Translations under genes and position numbers: made by a program
Assembly (NCBI RefSeq): GCF_000185365.1
Contig: NZ_GL622241.1
Location: 99,853-163,852 of the forward strand
DNA: 64,000 nucleotides
Origin: Enterococcus italicus DSM 15952
Lineage (GTDB): Bacteria; Bacillota; Bacilli; Lactobacillales; Enterococcaceae
Direction of reading: 5' to 3'
Part shown: piece by piece, positions 7,538 to 16,879 of the stretch
How positions within the stretch are numbered: position 1 is the first letter of the stretch
Layout: each line of letters starts with the position of its first letter
Notes under the pieces: generated by a model
Database searches by the model: none
What the model saw: the letters and a program-made list of their open reading frames with translations, nothing else
What the model was told of the DNA's origin: nothing

Positions 7538-10377
7538 CCCCTATCTTCTCGACGGTAACGTATCATTTCACTTAAATAATATTCTTCAGCAATCGGAATG
7601 GTCAATTGAAATAAAGCCCCTAGTTGCTGCATAAATTCGTGAAGTGCTGGATATCCCTCCCAAGCCATCGCTTCAGCTTTTTCACTCTCACTGACATTTA
7701 GTGGCTGTCTAAGCAAAATACGTTCCAACATACTACTGCAATGGATTGAGACGTTTGTTTGAAATGAATAATCTGTATCTGGCAAAGAAAATTGTTTGAT
7801 CATCTCCGCAGACATCTTCCATAATGCATCAATCACCTTATCAGGATTAAAAAAGGTGACGGTTTCAGAAATAAATTGTTTACATGCTTGTTTTCGTACA
7901 GACTCATTAGTAGTTTCATAGGAAAAATCTTGCTGAATCGCATCTTCTTCTTGTTCAAAGAAAAGATATTCTATTAGTTCATCGATGTCGGAATTGATAA
8001 AATGCTCTAATGAAATAAATGGTGTCCCGATATTCGGATTCACAACGCCAGTAGACGCCACGACATCATATTCTTTTAAGAGCTTTGGCAATTCATTCGT
8101 TAGATTAACAATCGACAGTGTTTCTACGACGACATCGTGAATATAGTGCTGGTTTAAAGCCTCTACAATAATTTCTTTTACTTGCTTAGCCGTCCCTTCA
8201 CCAGAGGCACAGATTGCTAAAATAGCTTTAACTTTTATTTCTTTCGGTACCACAACACTTTTTTCTCCTAATTGACCGTAGCCTCTGAACTCTTTTAACG
8301 ATTCGTAGATATTTTCCAAATCATTTCCAGGGACTGAAGCTTTTCTGGCTGCCTCTAATACACTTGGTGTAGTGACCATATCAAGCGACCGAATGGTGAT
8401 ACCTGTTTCTCGTTGGATACGGTCTTGGAATGTCGCAAGCGAACCCATATCGACTAATAATAAGACCCCACTGCGCTGGTTCACCTTTTGCACGGCTTGA
8501 ACAACTTTTTCATACGCTATTTTGGGCGACATGTCTAGCGGCATATCTACGGCGGCAATGTGGTCTACCTCTAATAATTTTTTGACGACCTCGACCATGC
8601 TTGTCGCCGTACTGTCCCCATGCGCAGCAACTACGACCCCTATTTGGCCATGTATCGTAGCATTCTTTAATGAAATTAAGAGTACCGCCAAATAGTCCTC
8701 CTCTACTTGCGGAATATCCAACCGGAAGTATTCAGATAAATAGAGGCGAATTTCTCGCGCCATGGCCAATTCTTCCGGATAAGTAGCCACCATTTCACGA
8801 ATATTGTCGTTGGAATATCTTAAGTCACCCAACTGTATTTTTTTCATAAATGAACTAATATGGAGACTCATTGCATATAAAAAGTTCTGTTGGAAAACGT
8901 CGCCAATTTTTTCAACCACCATTGTATAAATCTTATTGGTTACATCAATTACTTTTGCATCGACAAATTCACTTAACTTATTCTCTGATTGAAAGGAAAA
9001 ACCATGATTTTTGTAAAACGACTTCAAATGAATATTAATGTCGGTCGAAATAAAATGGTGAATCGCCTCTTGGTCGACACCCTCCGCTTTTAATAACGCA
9101 GCTTTATCCCCGATAATATCGTACAAATTATAAGGTAATTCATACGAATCCGTCTGAATACTGCTTTTAGAATCACCCGGATGTACCACCATCTTAGGAT
9201 TAAGTAGTTTAGCAAGTGACACTTGGGTCTGACGTTTGTTGGCAATTTGAACTAGTCCACTGCGCACCCCTTCTGGTATATCCTCAAGTGTGATATCAAT
9301 TTGATCATGATACATGTGATTTAAAAATCCTCGAGCGCAAACCAGTTGGACATTTGATTTTAGTTGACCGATATTGCCAAAGGTAACGCCACCAATCAAT
9401 GCTTTGACGACATCTTCAGTTAACGAAATGGTTCGTTCAATTCGGTTGGCTTCTTGCGCGACCATTACTTGGACTAAATCAATCTTTTCTGCGTCGGGTC
9501 GCTCTTCAAATGATGGAAGCTGAATTGTGATCGGAATCCTTCGCAAAAATGTCCCCAACAGTGCTGAAGTTGGATTTTCTGTCGTTGCGCCAATAATTCG
9601 CACATTCGCCTGACGATTTTTGCCACTTTCTCCGAGACGACTATATTTGCCATGATCCATAAAATAAAAAATCATTTCTTGTCCTTCTGGGGGCAAGCGA
9701 TGGATTTCATCTAAAAAGAGCATACTTTGATCTGCTTCTTCGATAATCCCTGGCTTATCATGATCCGCCCCAGTAAAGGCACCCTTAGCATAGCCAAACA
9801 AATGACTCATCAATAATTCCGGATTATGAGCATAGTCTGCACAATTAAAAACAGTTAATTCTTTCGTTGCGCCGATGACTTCATTTTGACGGGCAAACTG
9901 AAACATCGCGTGAGCAAAAAAAGTCTTACCTGAACCAGTCGGACCAGTTATCAGACAATTTAAGCCTTTAGGTGGATACAAAATGGCCGCTTTTGCTTGT
10001 TCACCGGCATTTTTCATAGAACCATTAATCCCTATCACACTGGCAAACACATCTTGCTTAGAATGAAGCAAATGGTTTGTTGGTTTTTTGGGAGGATCTT
10101 CTTTGTAACTTTTTACGTATTTTTCTTGCTGAAAAAGGCGACCGACTTGAGCGTCAGAAGAAATATGCTGTGAATCTAGTAAGTGATACGTTACAGGACG
10201 GCCATCCGATTTTTTTAACTTTCCTTGCCGAACTAATTCATTTAAATCCTTACTGACATTGGAACGCTGCATAGCCAGTTTTTCTGCCAATTCTTTCGTT
10301 GTCCAACCGATTCCACCTTTTTTGTTTTCTCTGTCAGCAACCATAATTTGATAGATTGATTCCATACGATTTGACAA
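7528..10377 (-). CDS. levR: LevR/ManR-type sigma-54 activator with PRD and PTS domains
   Basis: This 949-residue activator turns on a mannose-class PTS with RpoN. Domains in order: winged helix-turn-helix (~5-65); AAA+ domain with Walker A GPTGSGKT (145-152), sigma-54 contact loop GAFTGA (199-204) and Walker B LFLDEIH (~220); PRD1 (~460-560); EIIA-Man-like domain (VVVAAHGDSTATSM, ~580); EIIB-Gat-like domain (AILAICASGEGTA, ~720); C-terminal PRD2. Phosphorylation by HPr and EII proteins is expected to tune activity. I keep the TTG start at 10377, with AGGAG eleven bases upstream; an ATG four codons in is the alternative. The gene lies 37 bp after a DUF1634 gene, so it may be transcribed from farther upstream. 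Confidence 0.93.
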   Translation of the reverse strand: MSNRMESIYQIMVADRENKKGGIGWTTKELAEKLAMQRSNVSKDLNELVRQGKLKKSDGRPVTYHLLDSQHISSDAQVGRLFQQEKYVKSYKEDPPKKPTNHLLHSKQDVFASVIGINGSMKNAGEQAKAAILYPPKGLNCLITGPTGSGKTFFAHAMFQFARQNEVIGATKELTVFNCADYAHNPELLMSHLFGYAKGAFTGADHDKPGIIEEADQSMLFLDEIHRLPPEGQEMIFYFMDHGKYSRLGESGKNRQANVRIIGATTENPTSALLGTFLRRIPITIQLPSFEERPDAEKIDLVQVMVAQEANRIERTISLTEDVVKALIGGVTFGNIGQLKSNVQLVCARGFLNHMYHDQIDITLEDIPEGVRSGLVQIANKRQTQVSLAKLLNPKMVVHPGDSKSSIQTDSYELPYNLYDIIGDKAALLKAEGVDQEAIHHFISTDINIHLKSFYKNHGFSFQSENKLSEFVDAKVIDVTNKIYTMVVEKIGDVFQQNFLYAMSLHISSFMKKIQLGDLRYSNDNIREMVATYPEELAMAREIRLYLSEYFRLDIPQVEEDYLAVLLISLKNATIHGQIGVVVAAHGDSTATSMVEVVKKLLEVDHIAAVDMPLDMSPKIAYEKVVQAVQKVNQRSGVLLLVDMGSLATFQDRIQRETGITIRSLDMVTTPSVLEAARKASVPGNDLENIYESLKEFRGYGQLGEKSVVVPKEIKVKAILAICASGEGTAKQVKEIIVEALNQHYIHDVVVETLSIVNLTNELPKLLKEYDVVASTGVVNPNIGTPFISLEHFINSDIDELIEYLFFEQEEDAIQQDFSYETTNESVRKQACKQFISETVTFFNPDKVIDALWKMSAEMIKQFSLPDTDYSFQTNVSIHCSSMLERILLRQPLNVSESEKAEAMAWEGYPALHEFMQQLGALFQLTIPIAEEYYLSEMIRYRREDRGSV

Positions 10378-10414
10378 TTTTTCTCACGCTCCTCTTTCTC
10401 ACCGCGCTGACTAG

Positions 10415-10780
10415 CTATTCATACATACCATAAACAAAACTACTAAGTAACACAATTAAAACAACGACCGTTATGCCCACATAGAGCCAATCTTTTTCTT
10501 TGGCGAATGACCAGATAGATACAATGACACGTAGGACTGGTGTCAGAATCAATAAAAACAAGCCGGTATAAATAATTGCTTGTGCTTGCAAACCAAGCAA
10601 CTGATTTAAATAAAAAGAAAACGACAATAATTGTTTAGCTTGTATGTCTGGTTGATTTGGGAAAAGAAGTGATAAGACAAAACCAAAAATAAGGACACAA
10701 GCTGAACCATATGTACCAATGGCCAGTATCTTCCCAATGAGTGCTTCAACTCGCGCTAACTCTGCCTCTTCTGAACTCAA
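10415..10780 (-). CDS. DUF1634 membrane protein
   Basis: This 121-residue protein has three predicted membrane segments (around residues 20-40, 65-88 and 98-118) and is otherwise uncharacterised. DUF1634 genes are regularly found directly after TauE/SafE permease genes. Here the start overlaps the permease stop by four bases (ATGA), suggesting the two products act together. The N-terminal cytoplasmic segment is acidic (SSEEAELARVEALIG). No catalytic motif is evident; an accessory role for the exporter is inference. Confidence 0.8.
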   Translation of the reverse strand: MSSEEAELARVEALIGKILAIGTYGSACVLIFGFVLSLLFPNQPDIQAKQLLSFSFYLNQLLGLQAQAIIYTGLFLLILTPVLRVIVSIWSFAKEKDWLYVGITVVVLIVLLSSFVYGMYE

Positions 10781-11616
10781 TTAAGCCACCCCATTCCTTT
10801 CACAACCATTTGGACACCCAAATACAATAAGACTGGCACAAACAACATTCGTAGTGTCCGGGCTTTAAGTCTAGGCATAACTCTTGTCCCAACACTAGCT
10901 CCTACTAACACCCCAATGGCAATTGGCCCAGCAATTAACGGCTGAATTGATCCATTAAACAAGTAAATCGTCGCACTTGCTGCAGCTGTTACCCCCATCA
11001 TTAGATTACTTGTCGCACTTGAGGGCTTTAAGGGCATTTTCATAATCGTATCCATGGCTAGCACTTTAAAGGCACCACTACCAATACCTAATAACCCACT
11101 AGCAATCCCGGCACCAAACATCATAGAAAACCCGCCAGTCAAATGAGTCAGCTCATAAGAGATTTCTCGCTGCTCCTGTTTGTCGTAATAACGTCCATTT
11201 AAGTTTAACCGAGCGACTGTTTTACTCACTGGACCTTGATAGAGATGGTCTTTTTTTATAAAGAGAATTTTCTTCGCCATATTGTACGCTGAAAATAGCA
11301 ACAATGCCCCAAAAAAGACATATAAAATCTGTGGGGCAAAGATGCCTGTCAATAACGCGCCGACAATGGCTCCGATAGTCGTCGCGATTTCTAAAAACAT
11401 AGCTACTCTAAGATTCAATAAATCATCTTTAAGATACGCAATACTAGCACCTGAACTTGTAGCAATAACCGAAATGACACTTGCACCAATTGCATATTTG
11501 ATATCTAAGCCAAAAGCTAACGTCAGCATAGGGGTAATAATAATGCCTCCCCCTAGTCCCAATAATGCTCCTAAAAAGCCGGCGACTATGCCACATGCCA
11601 CATATAACAAACTCAT
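10777..11616 (-). CDS. TauE/SafE family permease
   Basis: This 279-residue protein of the TauE/SafE (DUF81) family is predicted to move small organic sulfonates, sulfite or related anions across the membrane. It has about eight hydrophobic segments and the family repeat visible twice: GFLGALLGLGGGIIITPML near the N-terminus and ASGLLGIGSGAFKVLAM in the second half. The substrate is unknown. It overlaps the DUF1634 gene by four bases and follows a GNAT gene by three, so it belongs to a tightly packed minus-strand transcript. Confidence 0.88.
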   Translation of the reverse strand: MSLLYVACGIVAGFLGALLGLGGGIIITPMLTLAFGLDIKYAIGASVISVIATSSGASIAYLKDDLLNLRVAMFLEIATTIGAIVGALLTGIFAPQILYVFFGALLLFSAYNMAKKILFIKKDHLYQGPVSKTVARLNLNGRYYDKQEQREISYELTHLTGGFSMMFGAGIASGLLGIGSGAFKVLAMDTIMKMPLKPSSATSNLMMGVTAAASATIYLFNGSIQPLIAGPIAIGVLVGASVGTRVMPRLKARTLRMLFVPVLLYLGVQMVVKGMGWLN

Positions 11617-11619
11617 TTC

Positions 11620-12177
11620 CTACCCTCCAACAAATTCATTTGGTATAAATGGATTTGGACTTCCCTGTATGGGTTGCAATTCTTTTTGCATCCATAATAC
11701 ATCTAACCATTCACCATTTTTATACCCTAAATTAGGAAAATATGCGACTTCACGATAGGCGAATTTTCCATGAAAACCGACACTTTCGGCATTACCAGCA
11801 GTGATACAAGCAAGCAAAACATAGACATTTTGCTTTTTGAGCTGTTCTTCAAGTGCATGATACAATACACTACCCCCACCTCGACCTTTCAATGATTGAT
11901 CCATATAAATACTTGTCTCCACAGTCCAATCATACGCTGTCCGACCTTTATAGGTACTCGCATAGGCATAACCTACTATCTCACCTTCACTTGATTCGCA
12001 AACCAAATAAGGATATCTCTGCTGAATCGTTTTGACGCGTTGGGTAAATTCGTCTATAGACGGCACATCGTATTCAAATGTGATTGCGGTCTTCTCCACA
12101 TAAGGTGTATAGATTCGAAGTAACTCCGCCACATCTGTCAGTTCAGCACTTCTTACAATCCATTGCTTATCTGCCAT
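11620..12177 (-). CDS. GNAT N-acetyltransferase, Pat/YncA-like
   Basis: This 185-residue acetyltransferase resembles the phosphinothricin/methionine-sulfoximine acetyltransferase group. Typical segments are IRSAELTD-like start (VRSAELTDVAELLRIYTPYVEKTAITFEYDVPS is the region, residues ~8-40), ETSIYMDQSLKGRGGGSVLY with the acetyl-CoA loop, ACITAGNAESVGFHGKFAYR, and the ending LDVLWMQKEL. Such enzymes N-acetylate amino-acid analogues or free amino acids. The true substrate cannot be read from sequence. It lies 7 bp after the lipid kinase gene and 3 bp before the permease gene. Confidence 0.85.
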   Translation of the reverse strand: MADKQWIVRSAELTDVAELLRIYTPYVEKTAITFEYDVPSIDEFTQRVKTIQQRYPYLVCESSEGEIVGYAYASTYKGRTAYDWTVETSIYMDQSLKGRGGGSVLYHALEEQLKKQNVYVLLACITAGNAESVGFHGKFAYREVAYFPNLGYKNGEWLDVLWMQKELQPIQGSPNPFIPNEFVGG

Positions 12178-12184
12178 TCATTCT

Positions 12185-13084
12185 TCACTTCTCTTCTCCA
12201 TAAAATACAGTCAAATGATTTTCTAATACTTCTACTTTAATTGGTAAATTCTCACCTGGATCGCCGTCGATATTGGTTTCCAATTCTCCATCTGAAAGCA
12301 AGGCAATTTCTCCTTTTTTAAATGTTTTGTACGTCACATTTTCAGAAGAAATTTCGACGCCTTTGATTAGCTCAGGTACACTTTTCACCATATCCAAAAA
12401 GGATTGATCATTCAAATACATCAGGTGCAAGTTGCCATCATCGACGTCTGCTTTTGGCAATAATGTTTCAAAGCCACCGATTGAATTCGTCAATCCAATT
12501 AATAGCAAGCTGCTTTTGACTTGCTCTGCTTCATCATCTAACACTAAATCAAATTCATAGCGATCGCTTTGCAACAAATACTTCACACCTGAAACGAAAT
12601 AAGCCAATTTTCCCATCTTCGTTTTATCTTCTGAATCAACATCATTGATAGCCTCTGGAATTGTTCCAACCGCAATCACGTTCATAAAATAGGCATCGTT
12701 CACTTTACCAATGTCCAATTTTTTTAAACGATCCAATGACAATTGTTCGATGGCTTCTTTTGCATCCATTGAAAAGTTTAGCGCTCGTCCTAAATCATTC
12801 ACAGTCCCTAATGGTACGAACCCGAAAAGAGGGCGGTGTTCTTTTTCTGCCAACCCATTAATGACTTCGTTGACCGTTCCATCGCCACCCATCGCAAACA
12901 CTGCGTCATACGCTTGATCTGCTGCTAAGCTAGCAAATTCTTTTGCATCGCCTTCTTTTTCTGTTTCTTTTACCTCGACCTCTTCAAACATCGTCTTTAA
13001 TTTTGCTTCAATCTGCTTACGGTACTCACCCGCTTGTTCTCCACCTGAGCTAGGATTGATAATAACCATTGCTTTCTTTTTCAT
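12185..13084 (-). CDS. YegS/DagK family lipid kinase
   Basis: This 299-residue diacylglycerol kinase catalytic-domain protein is of the YegS/BmrU/DgkB family. The nucleotide-binding signature MGGDGTVNEVINGL is followed by PLGTVNDLGRAL. The C-terminal beta-domain includes SDGELETNIDGDPGENLPI. It phosphorylates a lipid diacylglycerol or related substrate at the membrane; whether it is the essential DgkB that recycles diacylglycerol from teichoic acid synthesis is not certain. The start at 13084 is chosen because GGGAGG lies at the right distance. An upstream ATG at 13102 overlaps the previous stop and lacks a site. Confidence 0.88.
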   Translation of the reverse strand: MKKKAMVIINPSSGGEQAGEYRKQIEAKLKTMFEEVEVKETEKEGDAKEFASLAADQAYDAVFAMGGDGTVNEVINGLAEKEHRPLFGFVPLGTVNDLGRALNFSMDAKEAIEQLSLDRLKKLDIGKVNDAYFMNVIAVGTIPEAINDVDSEDKTKMGKLAYFVSGVKYLLQSDRYEFDLVLDDEAEQVKSSLLLIGLTNSIGGFETLLPKADVDDGNLHLMYLNDQSFLDMVKSVPELIKGVEISSENVTYKTFKKGEIALLSDGELETNIDGDPGENLPIKVEVLENHLTVFYGEEK

Positions 13085-13101
13085 AAGTTTTTCCTCCCTC
13101 A

Positions 13102-14112
13102 TTAGTTAATCAAGAGCTTTTTTAAAATGATTTGATCCTTGACTGGCAACTGATTTTCAAAAATTGGCTGTTCGTAGTGCCTTAAGAAATAACTCGGTAC
13201 AATTTCAATGCAACGAAACCCTAGCTTTTGATACAAGTATAATTGTTTCAAACTAGTCGTACTCGTTTTTATCACGATACTCTGTTTTGCTTGTTGTCTA
13301 GCAAATTGTTCAGCAAAGGAGAGTAAAAAAGATCCATATCCTTGATTTTCATAAGAAGGCTTGATAACAAGATTTACTATTTCTACTGAATCGGGCTGCT
13401 GATTTCCCAAAACAATCGCGCCTACAAGCTCATCGGCTACCGCTAAGACAAAATAGCTTACCTCACCATAATTGGCAATCTGCAAAGGATCAGGATCGGT
13501 CAATAATAACAGCTCCATTACCTCTTTGTTTGGTTGTTCAACGGGGTAAATGGTCTTGCTTGAATTTTTTTTAATCAAATATTGTTCCTTCGTGACACCA
13601 TACATCACTTGATTGACAATGCCTTGGTTGTTTTTACTCCGTTGGGGGTGAACTCCTTCAAACTTCATACCCGCTTTAGCCATCACCATACCCGAAAATT
13701 GATTTTCTTCGTCATGAGTGGCCTCCACACGATTGGTATCCGTAGAATCAAATAAAAAGGAGATACCCGCGGTCAACGCTTCTGTCATATAGCCATGGTG
13801 CCACCAGTTCTTCCCTAAAACATAGCCAATTTCTTTGACTTTTACCTGCTCATCGCACGCAATGACATCCAGGCGACCAATCATCTTTTGGGACTGTTTC
13901 TCAACAATCGCCCAATGAAATAACCCATCTATCTGGTTTTCAGCAATCATCAGTCGCAAATGTTCCTCGACCGTCTCTATAGACCGATGTGGTGGCCAAG
14001 TGAGATACTTTGTCGCTTCCTCATCGCTTGCCCAGTGATCAAACATCTCTTTGGCATCTGATTGCTCAAATTTCCGTAAAAGTAAACGATCTGTTTCAAT
14101 TTTTTGATCCAT
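13102..14112 (-). CDS. Tandem double-GNAT acetyltransferase
   Basis: This 336-residue protein joins two GNAT domains. The N-terminal one (~1-185) is RimJ/RimL-like: IETDRLLLRKFEQSDAKEM, WAIVEKQSQKMIGRLDVI, IGYVLGKNWWHHGYMTEAL. The C-terminal one (~195-336) is a compact GNAT: VEIVNLVIKPSYENQGYGSFLLSF, then KLGFRCIEIVPSYF. Both keep an acetyl-CoA loop-like segment (GYMTEAL; NQGYGSFL). Single-domain homologues are common; the fusion is less so. Substrates are unknown; RimJ/L relatives acetylate protein N-termini or small amines. It is the first gene of the minus-strand run leading to levR. Confidence 0.82.
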   Translation of the reverse strand: MDQKIETDRLLLRKFEQSDAKEMFDHWASDEEATKYLTWPPHRSIETVEEHLRLMIAENQIDGLFHWAIVEKQSQKMIGRLDVIACDEQVKVKEIGYVLGKNWWHHGYMTEALTAGISFLFDSTDTNRVEATHDEENQFSGMVMAKAGMKFEGVHPQRSKNNQGIVNQVMYGVTKEQYLIKKNSSKTIYPVEQPNKEVMELLLLTDPDPLQIANYGEVSYFVLAVADELVGAIVLGNQQPDSVEIVNLVIKPSYENQGYGSFLLSFAEQFARQQAKQSIVIKTSTTSLKQLYLYQKLGFRCIEIVPSYFLRHYEQPIFENQLPVKDQIILKKLLIN

Positions 14113-14133
14113 ATACTCCCCACCTTTTTCTTT

Positions 14134-14142
14134 AGTATACCA
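14134..14142 (-). promoter_or_regulatory. Extended -10 promoter before the double-GNAT gene
   Basis: The minus strand reads TGGTATACT about 20 bp before the ATG and just after the carboxypeptidase terminator. A canonical -35 is not obvious, as is usual for extended -10 promoters. It could drive the whole run from the double GNAT gene to levR. Confidence 0.5.
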
Positions 14143-14154
14143 AATAGATCATGA

Positions 14155-14216
14155 GATAGAAAAACAACTAGTAGCCGATCTCCAGAATTAATTGAGTGTC
14201 AACTACTAGTTGTTTT
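14155..14216 (-). terminator. Terminator closing the glycogen/carboxypeptidase operon
   Basis: The arms AAAACAACTAGTAG (14161-14174) and CTACTAGTTGTTTT (14203-14216) pair perfectly across a 28-base loop. They are followed by T-rich sequence on the minus strand. It ends the operon that starts at glgB. Confidence 0.75.
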
Positions 14217-15033
14217 TTATTTTTGCTGTACTTTTGAAACCTGTTCAACAAACTCTTCTAACGTGAGATTGTTTTTAACCATGTACTCGGCATTCTCTTT
14301 ACCGACATAACGAATATGCCACGGTTCATAATCAATTTTAGTAATTGCCATTTTCCCTTCAGGATAACGAATGATAAAACCATACTGCGCTACGTTTGCC
14401 GCTAACCACTTGCCACCGTCAGTTTGTCCAAAATTCGAATGCAATAACTCTGGTGAATAGTTCGTGTACCAACTTTGATCCACTACATCTAAAGCCAGGC
14501 CGGTGTGATGTTCACTGTACCCAGGTTCGGTCATTGTTTGTTTGGCATCGGCAAGCGCTTCGTCATACGTCATCCCACTCGCCATTTTTTGTTGAATCGC
14601 AGCATTTAATATCTTTTCTTGATAGGCGACTGAACGATACGCCGAAACGATCACTAAAGGATAGCCTGCCGCTTGGGCCGCTGCCTCTAACTCTTCAAAA
14701 GCTGGCACAATATTTTTGTTCATTTGAAATGCGCCAACTGTTGCTAATGTCGTAGCTTCATCAATGCTTGTCGTTAGCTTATGATCTGGACCGACTAACA
14801 GTATCTCCCACGACTGTAAATCAACATTTTTTAAAAATTTTTGCTCAGCTGTCTCGGTTTGCGAAGTTGTTGTGCTACTTATAGTAGATTGGGACGTGGC
14901 TTTTTCCGTTGTCCGCCCCATCCTTGCGACCCACATAATCCCAATAACAACGACCAAAAGAATCGTTGCTAGGGTAATTTTTTCTAGTTTTTTCTTTTTT
15001 TGTCAGTTTCTTTCTTTGTTGATTTCTACCCAT
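14217..15033 (-). CDS. D-alanyl-D-alanine carboxypeptidase (VanY/M15B), N-terminus frameshifted
   Basis: This extracytoplasmic peptidase trims the terminal D-Ala of peptidoglycan stem peptides. The catalytic domain is clear: VIVSAYRSVAYQEKI, MTEPGYSEHHTGLALDVVD (zinc ligands His and Asp) and DYEPWHIRYVG. As written, the open frame is 14217-14957 from a TTG in the membrane anchor, without a ribosome-binding site. A plausible ATG at 15033 overlaps the preceding glycosidase stop (ATGGGTAG) and encodes MGRNQQRKKLTKK, but it is in another frame. Removing one A from the A7 tract (14995-15001 on the plus strand) joins it to LEKITLATILLVVVIGIMW, a normal basic N-terminus plus signal anchor. This may be assembly error, phase variation or slippage. 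Confidence 0.8.
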
Positions 15034-16879
15034 TGATCTGACCACCTATTTTTTGTTCATCTTTAAAGGTTGCTAACCAAAAATCGCTGCCTGCTATTTT
15101 TTCTGGTAGTTGCTTGGTTACACGTTCAATAAATTGATTCGTCACATCCACACTTCTTAACCAGTGAATGCCATGAAAATCAATAGTTTGCTCTCTCTCA
15201 GATGGATTCACGAATAAGACCGTCCATTCATCTTCATAAATACGCAAGCAACCAAATAGTTCTCCTTGATAGAAAAAATTGGTATCGCCCCTTTGTAACG
15301 AACGATGTGCCTTTCTATAATTGATCCACCGTTGACAAAATTGCACAACTCGTTGGTTTTCATTATGCCAAGGAAAGAATGCTCGATTGTCCGGATCTGC
15401 CTCACCTTTCATCTGCCTCTCATCGCCATAATACAAACAAGGAACACCTGGAAGGACAAATAATAAGCTTAACGCTAATAAAAATTTGTGTTCATTTTCG
15501 TAAAGCTCAGAATAGATACGCTTGGTATCATGTGTTCCGACATTTGTTAACGACTGCAAAACAAACTGAAGCGGATAATTTTCAAGCAGACGAGTTAGTT
15601 TTAGGCATATCTGATCGACTGAAGAGCGATGCAACAATAAATCTAATACTGCTTCACGAAACGGATAATTCATAACGCCTTGCAGATTATCGCCAAAGAC
15701 ATAGTTTCTACGATTTCCATACGAGATCTTATTTGAGGCATCTTCCCAGACTTCCCCAATCAAAATTTTGTGTTCGTACTTAGCCAATGTGGCTCGGATG
15801 CCTTCAATGAACACGTCCGGTAGCTCATCTGCCACGTCTAAGCGCCATCCATCAACTCCCATCGACGTCCAATAGTCAATCACATTAGTTTCGCCAGCAT
15901 AAATCATTTCTTGAAAAGACTGACACTCTTTATTGACTTCAGGCAAATCTTTAATCCCCCACCAAGATTGATAATCGGAAGGATAATCAGTGAAGGTAAA
16001 CCATGGATAGTACTCACTCGCTTGAGTACGACTAGCACCTACATTATTCCCATAGCGTCCATCTTGATTGAAATATCTACTATTTTTCCCCACATGACTA
16101 AACACCCCGTCCAAAATCACTCGGATATTATTTTGATGTAGTGCTTGGATAAGCGACACGAAATCTTCCTTCGTGCCAAGCAATGAATCAATTTCAAAAT
16201 AGTCGTTTGTGTCGTAGCGATGATTGCTATCAGCCAAAAAAATAGGATTTAAATAGACAATCGTGACACCTAAGTCTAGCAAGTAGGGAATTTTTTCTTC
16301 GATTCCTTTTAATGTTCCCCCGAAAAAATCCCACCGAACGACATCTCCCGCTTGATTTTTAATATACATCGGACTGTCTGATTGATTGCCGTAAATAAAG
16401 GTCTTCTTTCGATCAACTAGCAATTGATGATTCGCGAGATGACTGTGAAAGCGGTCTGGAAAAATTTGATAAGCCACGCCATCTACATACCAAGGAACAT
16501 ACTCCTCTTCGTCATAGCAAGTCAACTGAAATTCTTTTAGCTGATGCAATTGATCGACAGACTTGCCGATACCATCGGAATTGTCCTCTTCACCATAATA
16601 AACGGTCGTAAGCGATTGATCAAATGATTCTTGAATCATAAATGAGTAAAAATACAACCCTTTCTCCGTTAATGAGAAGCGGCACTCATACCAATGAGTG
16701 TCAATTTTTGCCATGGGAAGTTGCAAGATTTCCGAACCTTCTTTGCGATAACGACAATATACATATGGCTCAACACTAGAGGCCACATAAATTCGGATAG
16801 TCACTTCATGATGGGTAGCAATCGCACCAAATGGCTGTTTGTAATAATCCCCCCAAGGATTAAAGCGTATATGGGACAT
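15026..16879 (-). CDS. GH13 alpha-glycosidase (neopullulanase/maltogenic amylase type)
   Basis: This 617-residue cytosolic glycoside hydrolase has an N-terminal CBM34-like beta-domain (~1-125) and a GH13 barrel. Catalytic signatures are VDGVAYQIFPDRF, DGVFSHVG, GWRLDVADEL (nucleophile Asp), LIGEVWEDAS (acid/base Glu) and NVGTHDTKR (third Asp). No signal peptide is present, so it probably acts on internal glucan, debranching or trimming glycogen limit dextrin. I chose the ATG at 16879, preceded by AAAGGATGAG; an ATG three codons upstream is possible. It overlaps glgP by 20 bp, and its stop overlaps a carboxypeptidase start. Confidence 0.9.
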   Translation of the reverse strand: MSHIRFNPWGDYYKQPFGAIATHHEVTIRIYVASSVEPYVYCRYRKEGSEILQLPMAKIDTHWYECRFSLTEKGLYFYSFMIQESFDQSLTTVYYGEEDNSDGIGKSVDQLHQLKEFQLTCYDEEEYVPWYVDGVAYQIFPDRFHSHLANHQLLVDRKKTFIYGNQSDSPMYIKNQAGDVVRWDFFGGTLKGIEEKIPYLLDLGVTIVYLNPIFLADSNHRYDTNDYFEIDSLLGTKEDFVSLIQALHQNNIRVILDGVFSHVGKNSRYFNQDGRYGNNVGASRTQASEYYPWFTFTDYPSDYQSWWGIKDLPEVNKECQSFQEMIYAGETNVIDYWTSMGVDGWRLDVADELPDVFIEGIRATLAKYEHKILIGEVWEDASNKISYGNRRNYVFGDNLQGVMNYPFREAVLDLLLHRSSVDQICLKLTRLLENYPLQFVLQSLTNVGTHDTKRIYSELYENEHKFLLALSLLFVLPGVPCLYYGDERQMKGEADPDNRAFFPWHNENQRVVQFCQRWINYRKAHRSLQRGDTNFFYQGELFGCLRIYEDEWTVLFVNPSEREQTIDFHGIHWLRSVDVTNQFIERVTKQLPEKIAGSDFWLATFKDEQKIGGQING

